From Aquipluma nitroreducens (GTDB lineage: Bacteria > Bacteroidota > Bacteroidia > Bacteroidales > Prolixibacteraceae): a DNA stretch of 64,000 bases. The notes under the pieces are model-generated. The model was not told where the DNA came from. It searched no databases and saw only the letters and a program-made list of their open reading frames with translations. A program made the position numbers and the translations under genes. Shown in pieces: positions 34,430 through 43,359 of this stretch. Position 1 is the first letter of the stretch; each line of letters starts with the position of its first letter. Location: assembly GCF_009689585.1 (NCBI RefSeq), contig NZ_AP018694.1, positions 1,116,001-1,180,000 of the forward strand, read 5' to 3'.

Positions 34430-35230
34430 GTGCAACGGAAAGTTTTGTCATTTTTGGGGCGAAGAAGGAACTGGACCATACCTTATGTGCTTTTTCTTGC
34501 TTTTTTTGTGCTGATCCCCTTGGCGCTTATCGTGTTTTATGCCTTTATCAATGCCGATGGTGCATTTACATTTGCCAACATTCAGAAGTTTTGGGTGCAT
34601 CCGGAAGCCATGCAAACTTTCCTGTATTCGGTTGTCGTGGCGCTGATTACTACTGTTATTTGTATTCTCATTGGTTATCCGGCAGCTTATATCCTGAGCA
34701 AAATGGAGCCACGAAAAGCTAAATTGCTGGTCATTCTGTTTATTCTTCCAATGTGGATTAATTTCCTGATCAGGACTTTGGCAACAGTGGCTTTGTTCGA
34801 TTTTTTCAAGATTCCGCTGGGCGAAGGCGCCCTCATCTTTGGGATGGTGTACAATTTCCTGCCTTTTATGATCTACCCGATCTACAACATATTGCAAAAG
34901 ACCGATCAGAATTTGATCGAGGCTGCACAAGACCTTGGCGCCAATCCGCGACAGGTATTTCTTAAAACCATTTTCCCATTGTCGATTCCCGGAATTACCA
35001 GCGGGGTTATCATGGTTTTTATGCCGGTTATTTCAACTTTTGCCATTGCCGAACTGCTTACCATCAACAACATCAAACTGTTCGGAACCACCCTTCAGGA
35101 GAATATATACAACGGAACGTGGAATTACGGCGCAGCGCTGTCGCTGGTTATGCTGTTTTTTATCGGAATTACCGTATTGCTTAACGGCGAAGGAAATTCG
35201 AAAGCTGCTGAGGAGGGCAACCTGATATGA
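34430..35230 (+). CDS. potB: Spermidine/putrescine ABC transporter permease PotB
   Basis: This inner-membrane permease has 266 residues and starts with GTG at 34430. It has about six helices, beginning with YVLFLAFFVLIPLALIVFY. The ATPase-contacting EAA loop is LIEAAQDLGANPRQVFLKTI. PotB features include LPMWINFLIRTLA and FLPFMIYPIYN. The last 4 bases overlap potC (ATGA type), so the two permeases are co-translated. Confidence 0.94.
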   Translation: MQRKVLSFLGRRRNWTIPYVLFLAFFVLIPLALIVFYAFINADGAFTFANIQKFWVHPEAMQTFLYSVVVALITTVICILIGYPAAYILSKMEPRKAKLLVILFILPMWINFLIRTLATVALFDFFKIPLGEGALIFGMVYNFLPFMIYPIYNILQKTDQNLIEAAQDLGANPRQVFLKTIFPLSIPGITSGVIMVFMPVISTFAIAELLTINNIKLFGTTLQENIYNGTWNYGAALSLVMLFFIGITVLLNGEGNSKAAEEGNLI

Positions 35231-36015
35231 TCAAGCGAATACTTTCCTCTTCGTACCTGGGCATTTTGCTGGTGGTGCTTTATGCACCAATCCTGATTAT
35301 CATTATTTTCTCGTTTACAGAAGCCAAAGTTCTGGGTAACTGGACGGGATTCTCACTGAAACTGTACTCTTCTATTTTTCACGGAGGAATTCATCACTCG
35401 CTCACCAGTGCATTGTGGAATACACTCATTATCGGGTTGATTGCCGCAGCAGCATCAACGGTATTGGGAACGATGGCTGCCATTGGCATTTACAACCTGA
35501 TGCCGCGCGCACAAAAGGCTATGCAAATGGTTAATACCATTCCGATTTTGAATCCCGATATCATAACAGCCATCTCGTTGTTCCTGCTCTTCGTCAGTTT
35601 GGGTATTTCGCAAGGCTATACCACAGTCATTCTGGCACACATCACCTTTTGCACTCCTTATGTGGTACTTAGCGTTTTGCCCCGCTTGCGCCGCATGAAC
35701 CCGAACCTTTACGAAGCTGCTCTCGATTTGGGAGCCACGCCTTTTCTGGCAGTATGGCGAATTCTTTTACCTGAACTTAAACCGGGAATGATCAGCGGTT
35801 TTATTCTGGCGTTCACGCTTTCGATTGACGACTTTGTGGTGACCTTGTTTACCATCGGAAATGAAGGGCTGGAAACGCTTTCGACCTATATTTATGCCGA
35901 CGCCCGCAGAGGTGGACTGACTCCTGAACTTCGACCACTATCGGCCATAATTTTTATTGCCGTTCTGTTACTGTTGCTGATTATTAACCAGCGTGCAGCG
36001 AAAAAGAAACTGTAA
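35227..36015 (+). CDS. potC: Spermidine/putrescine ABC transporter permease PotC
   Basis: This is the second permease of the polyamine importer, with 262 residues and about six membrane helices. Its EAA loop is LYEAALDLGATPFLAVWRIL. The PotC-like end carries FTLSIDDFVVTLFT, typical of PotC/YdcV permeases. Its start overlaps the potB stop by 4 bases. It is followed by potD after 14 bases. Confidence 0.94.
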   Translation: MIKRILSSSYLGILLVVLYAPILIIIIFSFTEAKVLGNWTGFSLKLYSSIFHGGIHHSLTSALWNTLIIGLIAAAASTVLGTMAAIGIYNLMPRAQKAMQMVNTIPILNPDIITAISLFLLFVSLGISQGYTTVILAHITFCTPYVVLSVLPRLRRMNPNLYEAALDLGATPFLAVWRILLPELKPGMISGFILAFTLSIDDFVVTLFTIGNEGLETLSTYIYADARRGGLTPELRPLSAIIFIAVLLLLLIINQRAAKKKL

Positions 36016-36029
36016 CTCTAACCCTTAAA

Positions 36030-37274
36030 ATGATATCAATGAGAAAAATCATCCAATCCAAATTCTTGAGCAAACTGGTTGTCCTGCTGCTCTTTGCAAC
36101 TGCTTCAATCGCCTTTAATGCCTGTAAGCAAAGTGACGATTCACGTAAAAAAGTCCTGAAAATTTACAACTGGTCAGATTATATCGACGAAGATTTGCTG
36201 AAAGAATTCCCGGCATGGTACAAAGAGCAAACCGGCGAAGATGTAAAGATTGTATATCAGGTTTTTGATATGCCTGAAGTAATGTACACCAAAATAGCCA
36301 TGGGGAAAGAAGATTTCGACCTGACTTGCCCTACCCAGTATGTGATTGAAAAAATGCTTAAAAACGACTTGCTATTACCGATCGATCGCAATTTTGGCAA
36401 AACAGGAAGCTTCCTTGGCAATGTTTCGCCGTTCTTACGCAACCGGATGGATGCCTTTAGCGTTCCGGGCAAAAAAGCCGAAGATTACATGGTTCCATAC
36501 ATGTGGGGAACTTCAGGAATATTATACAATACCGATAAAGTATCGAAAGGCGAAGTTCAGTCGTGGGCTTGCCTGTGGGATGCCAAAAATAAAGGCAAAA
36601 TCCTGATGAAAGATCATTATTGGGACGTTTACAACATGGCAGCGACTTATGGTTTTTACCCTGACATAGTATCGGGCAAACGCACGCGCTACGATGTTTC
36701 GAACGACCACACCGACGAAGATATAGCCATGGTTGAGAAACAGTTGAAAGCGTTAAAACCTAACCTCGCCGGCTGGGAAGCAGATTTTGGCAAGGAAATG
36801 ATGACAAAGGGCGAGGTTTGGATGGATTATGCCTGGAGTGGCGATGCCGTTTGGGCCATTGATGAAGCATCGAAAGTGGGTGTTAATCTCGATTATTCGG
36901 TGCCTAAAGAAGGTAGCAACATCTGGTTCGATGGCTGGGTTATCCCGAAATATGCCCGCAACGTAAAAGCTGCAAGTTATTTTCTCGATTACCTTTGTCA
37001 GGCGCAGATTGCCTTGCGTAACATGGATGTAAGTGGTTATTGCAGTGCAGTAGCAACTCCTGAAATCATTGAGGCACAGTCAGATTCAACACTTACTGAA
37101 ACCGTTAACCTGAATTATTTCTTCGGTCCGGGCAATGCCAAATTGCACATTAATTCCGTTCAATACCCCGACAGCAGCGTAGTTGACCGCTGCGTATTGC
37201 TCCACGACTTCCTCGATAAAAACGATCAGATACTCGAAATGTGGAGTCGCGTAAAAGGAAATAATGTGAATTAA
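36030..37274 (+). CDS. potD: Spermidine/putrescine-binding protein PotD
   Basis: This polyamine-binding protein of 414 residues has a lipobox (AFNACKQS, Cys near 32), so it is membrane-anchored rather than freely soluble. Motifs include LKIYNWSDYIDEDLL near the start of the mature part, DLTCPTQYVIEKML and PYMWGTSGILYNTDKV. GWEADFGKEMMTKGEVWMDY, including the acidic ligand-binding region, follows. It ends the pot operon and is followed by a terminator at 37299-37337. It may start at 36030 or, three codons in, at 36039. Confidence 0.94.
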   Translation: MISMRKIIQSKFLSKLVVLLLFATASIAFNACKQSDDSRKKVLKIYNWSDYIDEDLLKEFPAWYKEQTGEDVKIVYQVFDMPEVMYTKIAMGKEDFDLTCPTQYVIEKMLKNDLLLPIDRNFGKTGSFLGNVSPFLRNRMDAFSVPGKKAEDYMVPYMWGTSGILYNTDKVSKGEVQSWACLWDAKNKGKILMKDHYWDVYNMAATYGFYPDIVSGKRTRYDVSNDHTDEDIAMVEKQLKALKPNLAGWEADFGKEMMTKGEVWMDYAWSGDAVWAIDEASKVGVNLDYSVPKEGSNIWFDGWVIPKYARNVKAASYFLDYLCQAQIALRNMDVSGYCSAVATPEIIEAQSDSTLTETVNLNYFFGPGNAKLHINSVQYPDSSVVDRCVLLHDFLDKNDQILEMWSRVKGNNVN

Positions 37275-37298
37275 AACCTCCCAAGATATTCTGTGGAT

Positions 37299-37337
37299 AA
37301 GTCAGGGTTTCACTCGAAGTGAAGCCCTGACTTTTTT
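37299..37337 (+). terminator. Terminator of potABCD, shared-stem type
   Basis: AAGTCAGGGTTTCAC pairs with GTGAAGCCCTGACTT (one wobble), loop TCGAA, followed by a T run. The stem sequence is nearly the same as in the araB terminator at 38401-38438. Confidence 0.88.
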
Positions 37338-37499
37338 GATAGCATTACCATCCATCCGAAATCATACATTTACGTAGTCCAGCAGGTTTATCGCTACAAA
37401 AATGTAGGTTTAGAGAAATAGCTAAAACTCATTATCAGCGACTTGATCGAATGGCAAAGTTTTTGTTTTTTCCCATTGAAAAAGCTAAAATCAAAAACT

Positions 37500-37721
37500 A
37501 TGGATGCGAAAGAAATAAGTGAACTCGAAGTTTTAGTCAATAAACTGAAATTTAAAGCCGGCCAAAAAGCGAGCGACCTTCACGATTTAATTGAAGACAG
37601 GTTATTAACCGATTTTGAAGACATCCCTTCATTTGCTGAAATGGCTTATCAAGCTTGCAACGAATGGAGCGCTAAGAACAAAGAGCTTTTGGCTGCCAGG
37701 CAGAATCAGGTAAAAATCTAA
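37500..37721 (+). CDS. Small helical CCE_0567/DUF683-like protein
   Basis: From the ATG at 37500 this is a 73-residue, all-helical, charged protein; an earlier ATG at 37443 would add a hydrophobic, unlikely leader. The segment KFKAGQKASDLHDLIEDRL and then DIPSFAEMAYQAC resemble the DUF683 family, named from cyanobacterial CCE_0567, a metal-binding two-helix protein typically encoded in nitrogen-fixation clusters. The match is by recall and moderate. No nif gene is visible nearby, though a molybdate cluster lies 11 kb away. It is followed after 115 bases by an unknown gene. Confidence 0.65.
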   Translation: MDAKEISELEVLVNKLKFKAGQKASDLHDLIEDRLLTDFEDIPSFAEMAYQACNEWSAKNKELLAARQNQVKI

Positions 37722-37836
37722 AAAGAATTGCTTTTAGTAATAATTCAGGAATTCAAGCATTATTCGATGATTTTCAGGTCAGTTAACTAATCTTTTTGGC
37801 AACACAACTGTTATAGTTTGCATGAAACCCAATTAA

Positions 37837-38337
37837 ATGTCGGACATGGATTCATTTGACGACGAAGGAAATATGAAGTTCATTTTGGAGGAAATCAAAA
37901 AAGCTGACACTTTTTACAACTCGTTCCAGAAAGAGTTTTCAGGATTACTCCTGAAGATCATCCGGAAGTTTTATCCTGAAACCTCGATTGGCGAAGAAAT
38001 AGAAAACCTGTTGCTGGCCTATTCGGTTGCGATTTTAAATTCAACAGAGTCGGTAATCGATAAAGATCGCAATTATCCATTTTACCGGCTAGAAGAAGAA
38101 CTTGAATCGATGAATCGGATTACAATAAAATTATTCCAGGAAGCAGAGTATAACGATTTTGGAGAGGCCGTCCATTTAAAAGCAAAAAAATTGATGGTTA
38201 AACACTTTGCCGCTATCTATGACTTATCTTCCAATGGATTCCGTTTACTGGAGAAAAATGCGAGGTTATACAACTGGGAATTTATTTCAAATTTTCAATC
38301 CATTTCTTTATCGAAACCGCCCTTGCCCGAACAATAA
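37837..38337 (+). CDS. Uncharacterised helical protein
   Basis: I do not recognise this 166-residue protein. It is acidic at the N-terminus (DMDSFDDEGN) and predicted mostly alpha-helical with amphipathic stretches (FSGLLLKIIRKFY, EEIENLLLAYSVAIL, AVHLKAKKLMVKHFAAIYDL). There is no signal peptide, membrane helix or cysteine. It starts 115 bases after the DUF683-like gene on the same strand, and no terminator lies between. It is convergent with araB, the two stops being separated by the hairpin at 38401-38438. Confidence 0.6.
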   Translation: MSDMDSFDDEGNMKFILEEIKKADTFYNSFQKEFSGLLLKIIRKFYPETSIGEEIENLLLAYSVAILNSTESVIDKDRNYPFYRLEEELESMNRITIKLFQEAEYNDFGEAVHLKAKKLMVKHFAAIYDLSSNGFRLLEKNARLYNWEFISNFQSISLSKPPLPEQ

Positions 38338-38400
38338 CAACAGAGGAGCACCTAATCTCAGAATTCTTTATTTTGACTTTGCGATAGCCATATACTGTAA

Positions 38401-38438
38401 AAAAAGTCAGGGCTTCACTTTGCGGTGAAGCCCTGACT
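38401..38438 (-). terminator. Terminator of araB, shared-stem type
   Basis: AGTCAGGGCTTCAC (38405-38418) pairs perfectly with 38425-38438, loop of 6. On the minus strand it is followed by a T run, so it ends the GH97-araD-araB transcript. The stem repeats that of 37299-37337. Confidence 0.88.
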
Positions 38439-38466
38439 AGTTATTCTATTTTAAAACGCTGAAATC

Positions 38467-40140
38467 TTATTTCATTCCGAATTCGACCAACTCGCCTAAT
38501 TTCAGGTATTTGGCATACAAAACCTGATACTTGGCTGCGTTTTTGGCATCGGGAGTATAAGTCTTTTCAAAACCGCCACCCATTTTCTTTTGTGCTTCAG
38601 AAATGTTCGGATAAACTCCTGCAACAACGGCTGCAGCCATAGCTGTGCCTAATGCACAAGCTTGTTCGGAGCGAGCCACTTTAATTGGCATATTCAGCAC
38701 ATCGCACACAATCTGCATCACGAACGGCGATTTTTTGGCTACACCACCCAGAGCTATTACACCGTCGATGCGAACACCTTCGCGAACAAAACGATCGACA
38801 ATGGCTTTCGAGCCAAAGGCTGTTGCTTCAACCAAAGCACGGAAAATTCGTGGTGCATCCGATCCCAGATTCAGGCCTGAAATAACGCCTTTCAGATTCT
38901 GGTTGGCATCCGGAGTACGACGGCCATTCATCCAGTCGAGAGCCACGATACTGCTTTCTTCAATCGGAATGAGTTCTGCGGCTTTGGTCAATTCAGGAAT
39001 GATGCGTGAAGAAACTTCAGCGATCAATTTAGCTTTGGTGGCTTCGTCCAGCAGTGTGCTACTCGCAATAATCTGTTCGGTTGGCCAGGTCAATACGTTC
39101 TTAAACCAGGCATAAATGTCGCCAAAAGCCGACTGTCCAGCTTCCATTCCCAGCATACCCGGAATGATAGAACCGTCAACCTGTCCGCAAATACCAGCGA
39201 TGAGTTTGTCGCCCACTTCTTCCATTGGTGCAATTAACATGTCGCAAGTTGAAGTTCCCATTACTTTACTTAGGTAATAAGGTTCAATTTCGGCTCCAAC
39301 CGCTCCAAGGTGAGCATCAAAAGCCCCTACCCCAATTTTTACATTGGTTGGTAAACCTAATTTAGCAGCCCATTCCGGAGTAATAATTCCGGCAGAAACG
39401 TCGCAGGTGAACGTTTCTTTGAATAAGCGATCTTTCAGACCACTCAACAGCGGATCAAGTTTTACGAGATATTCTTCAGTTGGTAAACCGCCAAAAGCTT
39501 CGTGCCACATGGCTTTGTGACCGGCGGCGCAACGCGAGCGCTTCAGCGTTTTAGGATTGGTATTCCCAGTAAGTATAGCAGGAATCCAGTCGCAATGCTC
39601 CACCCATGAATAAGCAGCGCGATAAACTCCGGCATCTTCACGAATCACATGCAACAACTTGGCCCAAAACCATTCCGACGAATAAACCCCACCTTCGAAT
39701 TTGGTAAAATCGATGTTCCATTCTTTCGATAGCTCGTTGATTTCGTCGGCTTCTTTCACTCCGGTATGGTCTTTCCAAAGCACAAACATAGCATTCGGAT
39801 TTTCTTCGAATCCGGGAGTTAATGAAAGCGGTGTACCTTTTTCATCCACGGCAACCGGAGTTGATCCGGTAGTGTCGATGGAGATACCAACTACATTTTG
39901 GGCGACTCCGGCAGGAGCTAATTTTAAAGCCTCAACAATGGTGTATTCCATTCCTTCCAGGTAATCTTTCGGGTGCTGACGGAACTGATTGTTTGGCGCA
40001 TCGCAATACATGCCTTTCTTCCAGCGTGGATATTCAAAAACTACGCTGGCAACTTCTTCGCCAGTTTCAACATTCACAATCAGTGAACGAACCGAATCGG
40101 ATCCATAATCCAATCCGATAGTAAATTTGGGTAGACTCAT
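38467..40140 (-). CDS. araB: Ribulokinase
   Basis: Phosphorylates L-ribulose to L-ribulose 5-phosphate with ATP in L-arabinose catabolism. It has 557 residues and a FGGY-kinase fold. The N-terminal ATPase motif is FTIGLDYGSDSVRSLIV. AraB features are CDWIPAILTGNTNPKTLKRS, the Asp in GVGAFDAHLGAVG as likely catalytic base, and GVIALGGVAKKSPFVMQ. It lies downstream of araD and upstream of a strong terminator. araA (isomerase) is not in the window. Confidence 0.95.
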   Translation of the reverse strand: MSLPKFTIGLDYGSDSVRSLIVNVETGEEVASVVFEYPRWKKGMYCDAPNNQFRQHPKDYLEGMEYTIVEALKLAPAGVAQNVVGISIDTTGSTPVAVDEKGTPLSLTPGFEENPNAMFVLWKDHTGVKEADEINELSKEWNIDFTKFEGGVYSSEWFWAKLLHVIREDAGVYRAAYSWVEHCDWIPAILTGNTNPKTLKRSRCAAGHKAMWHEAFGGLPTEEYLVKLDPLLSGLKDRLFKETFTCDVSAGIITPEWAAKLGLPTNVKIGVGAFDAHLGAVGAEIEPYYLSKVMGTSTCDMLIAPMEEVGDKLIAGICGQVDGSIIPGMLGMEAGQSAFGDIYAWFKNVLTWPTEQIIASSTLLDEATKAKLIAEVSSRIIPELTKAAELIPIEESSIVALDWMNGRRTPDANQNLKGVISGLNLGSDAPRIFRALVEATAFGSKAIVDRFVREGVRIDGVIALGGVAKKSPFVMQIVCDVLNMPIKVARSEQACALGTAMAAAVVAGVYPNISEAQKKMGGGFEKTYTPDAKNAAKYQVLYAKYLKLGELVEFGMK

Positions 40141-40265
40141 TTTATTTAGTTTAAAGTTTTGAGTTTAATGTAAAAAGTTAAGTTCCAAGTTTCAGATTCC
40201 AAATTCAAAGTCTGCACTAACGAGCAGATATTGCCAACTTGGAACTTGAAACGTTGAACTTGAAA
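40141..40265. repeat. Quasi-palindromic AGTTCCAAGTT-rich intergenic repeat
   Basis: AAGTTCCAAGTT at 40180-40191 is exactly reverse-complemented at 40236-40247, and both are surrounded by related words (TTTCAGATTCC, GAACTTGAAAC). It fills the whole gap between araD and araB, so it would lie inside their transcript. Confidence 0.65.
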
Positions 40266-40955
40266 CTATTTATTTTGTCCGTAATACGCGTTTTTACCAT
40301 GTTTCCGGAGGAAATGCTTGTCGAGCAAAACCTGATCCATTTTGGTTTCAGGATTCAGTGTCAAACTCCGGAAAGTCATTTTAGCCACTTCTTCGATAAC
40401 CACCGCATTGTGAACGGCATCGTCGGCATTCTTTCCCCAAGTAAACGGTGCATGGTTGTTGACCAGCACTCCGGGAATCATATCGGGATCCAAACCTTGG
40501 AACGTTTCAACAATCACCTTTCCGGTTTCCAGTTCATATTCGCCTTTGATTTCGGCTTCTGTCATTTTGCGGGTACACGGGATTTCTCCATAAAAATAAT
40601 CGGCATGAGTGGTTCCAACGGCAGGAATGCCACGGCCAGCCTGTGCCCAGCTTGTTGCCCATTCGGAATGAGTATGCACAACACCGCCAATATTCGGGAA
40701 TTGCCGATACAATTCGAGATGAGTTGGTGCATCGCTCGACGGTTTCAGAGAACCTTCCACCACTTCGTCATTGAGGTTAAGCACAACCATATCTGATGGC
40801 TTCATCACATCATAAGAAACTCCACTGGGTTTAATCACCACCAGACCACTTTCGCGGTCGATGGCGCTAACGTTTCCCCAAGTGAAAATTACCAATCCGT
40901 GTTTTACCAAATCGAGATTGGCTTTGCAAACTTCTTCTTTTAATTGTTCCAGCAT
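40266..40955 (-). CDS. araD: L-ribulose-5-phosphate 4-epimerase
   Basis: Converts L-ribulose 5-phosphate to D-xylulose 5-phosphate, the last step of the arabinose pathway, with a Zn-dependent class II aldolase fold. It has 229 residues. Motifs include [20 protein letters not shown] (core GNVSAIDR), [32 protein letters not shown] with the metal-binding HTH, and [10 protein letters not shown]. It is separated from araB by the 125-base repeat and from GH97 by a 105-base one. All three genes appear to be one transcript. Confidence 0.95.
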   Translation of the reverse strand: MLEQLKEEVCKANLDLVKHGLVIFTWGNVSAIDRESGLVVIKPSGVSYDVMKPSDMVVLNLNDEVVEGSLKPSSDAPTHLELYRQFPNIGGVVHTHSEWATSWAQAGRGIPAVGTTHADYFYGEIPCTRKMTEAEIKGEYELETGKVIVETFQGLDPDMIPGVLVNNHAPFTWGKNADDAVHNAVVIEEVAKMTFRSLTLNPETKMDQVLLDKHFLRKHGKNAYYGQNK

Positions 40956-41060
40956 ATATTTTCAGTTTCAAGTTTTTACTTCGACAAACTCCCTTCGATA
41001 CGCTTTGCTACTCAGGGAGCGGCTCTTCGGACTTCCGTCTCCGGTCTTCTGTCTTCTGCC
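40956..41060. repeat. Mosaic intergenic repeat between GH97 and araD
   Basis: Contains CTCCCTTCGATACGC and CTACTCAGGGAG (imperfect inverted words) and then CGGACTTCCGTCTCCGG with CTTCTGTCTTCTG. The latter words recur in reverse orientation at 47820-47850. No coding potential. Confidence 0.6.
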
Positions 41061-43004
41061 CTATTTTACAGGCACCAAATAAGCGGCAAAACCACCACCT
41101 GATACCATTGTAATTTTCACTACATCGCCTTTGACCACATCTCTCGAATTGCGCACTACCTTTTCAGCATCAATAGCCGATTCAGGAATATCTTCAAAAG
41201 AAACCAGCTTATACTTTCCTTTGTCCAGAAAATCAAGCTTGATTTCGAGCGAACGCGTTTCGCTGTTGGTCATCGACCCAATAAACCATTCGTTTCCTGA
41301 GCGGCGCGCTGAAGTGATGTATTCACCAATTTGTCCGTTCAAAATCCGGGTGTCATCCCATATGGTTTTTACTTCTTTCAGAAATTCGGACCCCAATTGT
41401 CCTTTATAATTTTCAGGAGCATCGCAAGCGACCATAAACGGACTATCGTAAACTACAAACTGAGCCAATTGGAGCGCCCGTGTTCCCAAAACCTGGGCAG
41501 GCGTTCCGTTCTGAAATTTTTCAGGCGTACGGTTCAGGAAACCTCCGGGAGTAAAGTCCATTGGTCCGGCCAGCATTCGCGTAAACGGCAAGGTAGTCAT
41601 GTGTTCAGGAGTAACTCGAAGCGACCATTTATTGTATTCGTTGCCCATCACACCTTCGCGTGTAACCAAGTTTGGATATGTCCGACGGAAACCATCGGGT
41701 TTGTATGCTCCATGGAAATCAACCATCAAATGATGCGCGGCTGCTGTTTTTACGATACGGTGATACCAATTTACCATTTGCTGATCGTCGCTGTCCATAA
41801 AATCGATTTTAACACCTGCAACGCCCCAGCTTTCGTAGGTTGCACAAGCTTTATCCCAATCGGCGCGGTCGACATCGGTATTGTAAAGCCAAACCCAGCA
41901 TTTTACATTTTTGCTCTTGGCATAAGCCAGAATTCCGGGCATATCGAGCTGCGGCGCCACTTTGGTAATGTCAGCTTCCGGAGAATTAAACTTTCCGTAC
42001 CATTGCCAGTCGATTAACTGGTAAGGCCAACCCATTTCGGAAGCCAGATCGATGTATTTTTTATTGGTTTCATTGTCCATTTTCACCTCGCCGCTCCACC
42101 AATGATCCCAGGCACACATACCAGGTTTAATCCACGAAGGATCGGCTATGGCACAAGGTTCGTTCAGGTTCATCACGATTTCCGATTCAAGCAATTTTCC
42201 GGGCGAATCGCCCAACATGATGACCCTCCAGGGTGTTTTATGCGGAAATTTAAAATTGACTTTGTCGCCGTTATCGGGTTGTTTCGGAAGCGGAGACAGG
42301 CTCGAACGAACCGAAAATCCGGACGCCGAATGATCCGGTTTCAGATACATTCCGGCGTAATCGGTTATCGCAGCTTCAGTAATGGTAGCATAGCAATTGT
42401 CAGCAACTTTTACTGTCATCGGCAAGCCGATCACCATTTGATCGGTAATGTCAGAAAGTTTTCTCTTGAAATATTCATTTTCCTGAGATGAACGATACGA
42501 TGCGTGATTTACGGCCCAGCAGGTATGGTCGGATGTGAAATTGAAGGTCGTGAATTCTTCAGTCATCGCATATTCATGTTTGTTGTCGGGGCCGACAAAC
42601 TCTGTACGAAAGGCAACTCCATCGTCGTATGCACGAAATACCAGATTCATTGTGCGTCGTGGAAAGTTCTTCTCCTGAAGTTGTAAAATCAGCTCATTGC
42701 AATTATTGAGTATCGTTGATTGCCGTTTTAAAACCGGAGTCCATGTTTCGTTAATTTCAACTGACGAGCTTTTCAGAACAACAAGATCATCGCCCAAAGG
42801 TGGCGCTTGCTTAAATTCGAAACGGACCGACGAATTGCTTAGAACCGGTTGCCCATTAAAATAAACACTATAACTGATTGTATTACCTGCTTCCACTTTA
42901 GCCTCAACTGTGGAGTGTGGCGATTTGACGGAAAATTGCGCATTTACAATTCCCCAATAAGTAAAAAGGCAAAAGGCAGTAAAAAATATCTTCTTCATTT
43001 TCAA
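41061..43004 (-). CDS. GH97 glycoside hydrolase (probably retaining alpha-galactosidase type)
   Basis: This 647-residue exported GH97 enzyme removes alpha-linked sugars from oligosaccharides. A signal peptide covers about 1-22 (ends VNAQ). The (beta/alpha)8 catalytic part contains WGVAGVKIDFMDSDDQQMV, DFHGAYKPDGFRRTYPNL and REGVMGNEYNKWS. In the family, the inverting SusB type carries an extra base Glu after the His in the strand that here reads DFHGA. The Asp in KIDFMD fits the retaining group. That subgroup call is from memory of the family. A start two codons later (MKKIFF) is equally good. It heads the araD-araB unit. Confidence 0.9.
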   Translation of the reverse strand: MKMKKIFFTAFCLFTYWGIVNAQFSVKSPHSTVEAKVEAGNTISYSVYFNGQPVLSNSSVRFEFKQAPPLGDDLVVLKSSSVEINETWTPVLKRQSTILNNCNELILQLQEKNFPRRTMNLVFRAYDDGVAFRTEFVGPDNKHEYAMTEEFTTFNFTSDHTCWAVNHASYRSSQENEYFKRKLSDITDQMVIGLPMTVKVADNCYATITEAAITDYAGMYLKPDHSASGFSVRSSLSPLPKQPDNGDKVNFKFPHKTPWRVIMLGDSPGKLLESEIVMNLNEPCAIADPSWIKPGMCAWDHWWSGEVKMDNETNKKYIDLASEMGWPYQLIDWQWYGKFNSPEADITKVAPQLDMPGILAYAKSKNVKCWVWLYNTDVDRADWDKACATYESWGVAGVKIDFMDSDDQQMVNWYHRIVKTAAAHHLMVDFHGAYKPDGFRRTYPNLVTREGVMGNEYNKWSLRVTPEHMTTLPFTRMLAGPMDFTPGGFLNRTPEKFQNGTPAQVLGTRALQLAQFVVYDSPFMVACDAPENYKGQLGSEFLKEVKTIWDDTRILNGQIGEYITSARRSGNEWFIGSMTNSETRSLEIKLDFLDKGKYKLVSFEDIPESAIDAEKVVRNSRDVVKGDVVKITMVSGGGFAAYLVPVK

Positions 43005-43359
43005 AATCGTTTAGTTTAGTTGTTCAAATACAATAGTTTTCAGGCGTTCGGTTAGTCTTAAAATATAAAACGTAAATTTAACACTTATCTTTACATCTCA
43101 AAGCTCATCAATTCAGTTCATTTCATTTATTGGGATTTAACCTGAAATCAGGAATTACAAATAATATGCATATTCGGAATAAATCGTTAGGATATACGCA
43201 TTAAATAATGGCTGAAATTAACTGATTTATCCCGATAATCAGGATTATAAAACCAGATTTTATTTCCACATTTGGCAAACAATGTGTTCAGGATAAACGT
43301 TTAAAATATGTCGTAAAACACAAATCATTGCACACCCAATTGCAAAAAAAACAAATCAA
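43005..43359. other. 355-base divergent promoter region
   Basis: Between the divergent GH97 and NADH-dehydrogenase genes. It is AT-rich, with no gene and no clear repeat. TTTGGCAAACAATGTG near 43273 is followed by a weak TAAACGTT at the expected spacing, too degenerate to call. Promoters for both directions must lie here. Confidence 0.5.

Noticed and set aside
40239-40796. 185-codon open frame antisense to araD
   Set aside because: araD is certain from its aldolase motifs, and the antisense frame starts in a repeat and has no family features.
41331-42017. 228-codon open frame antisense to the GH97 gene
   Set aside because: The GH97 frame has clear catalytic motifs and this frame has none. 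Long antisense openness is expected from codon bias.
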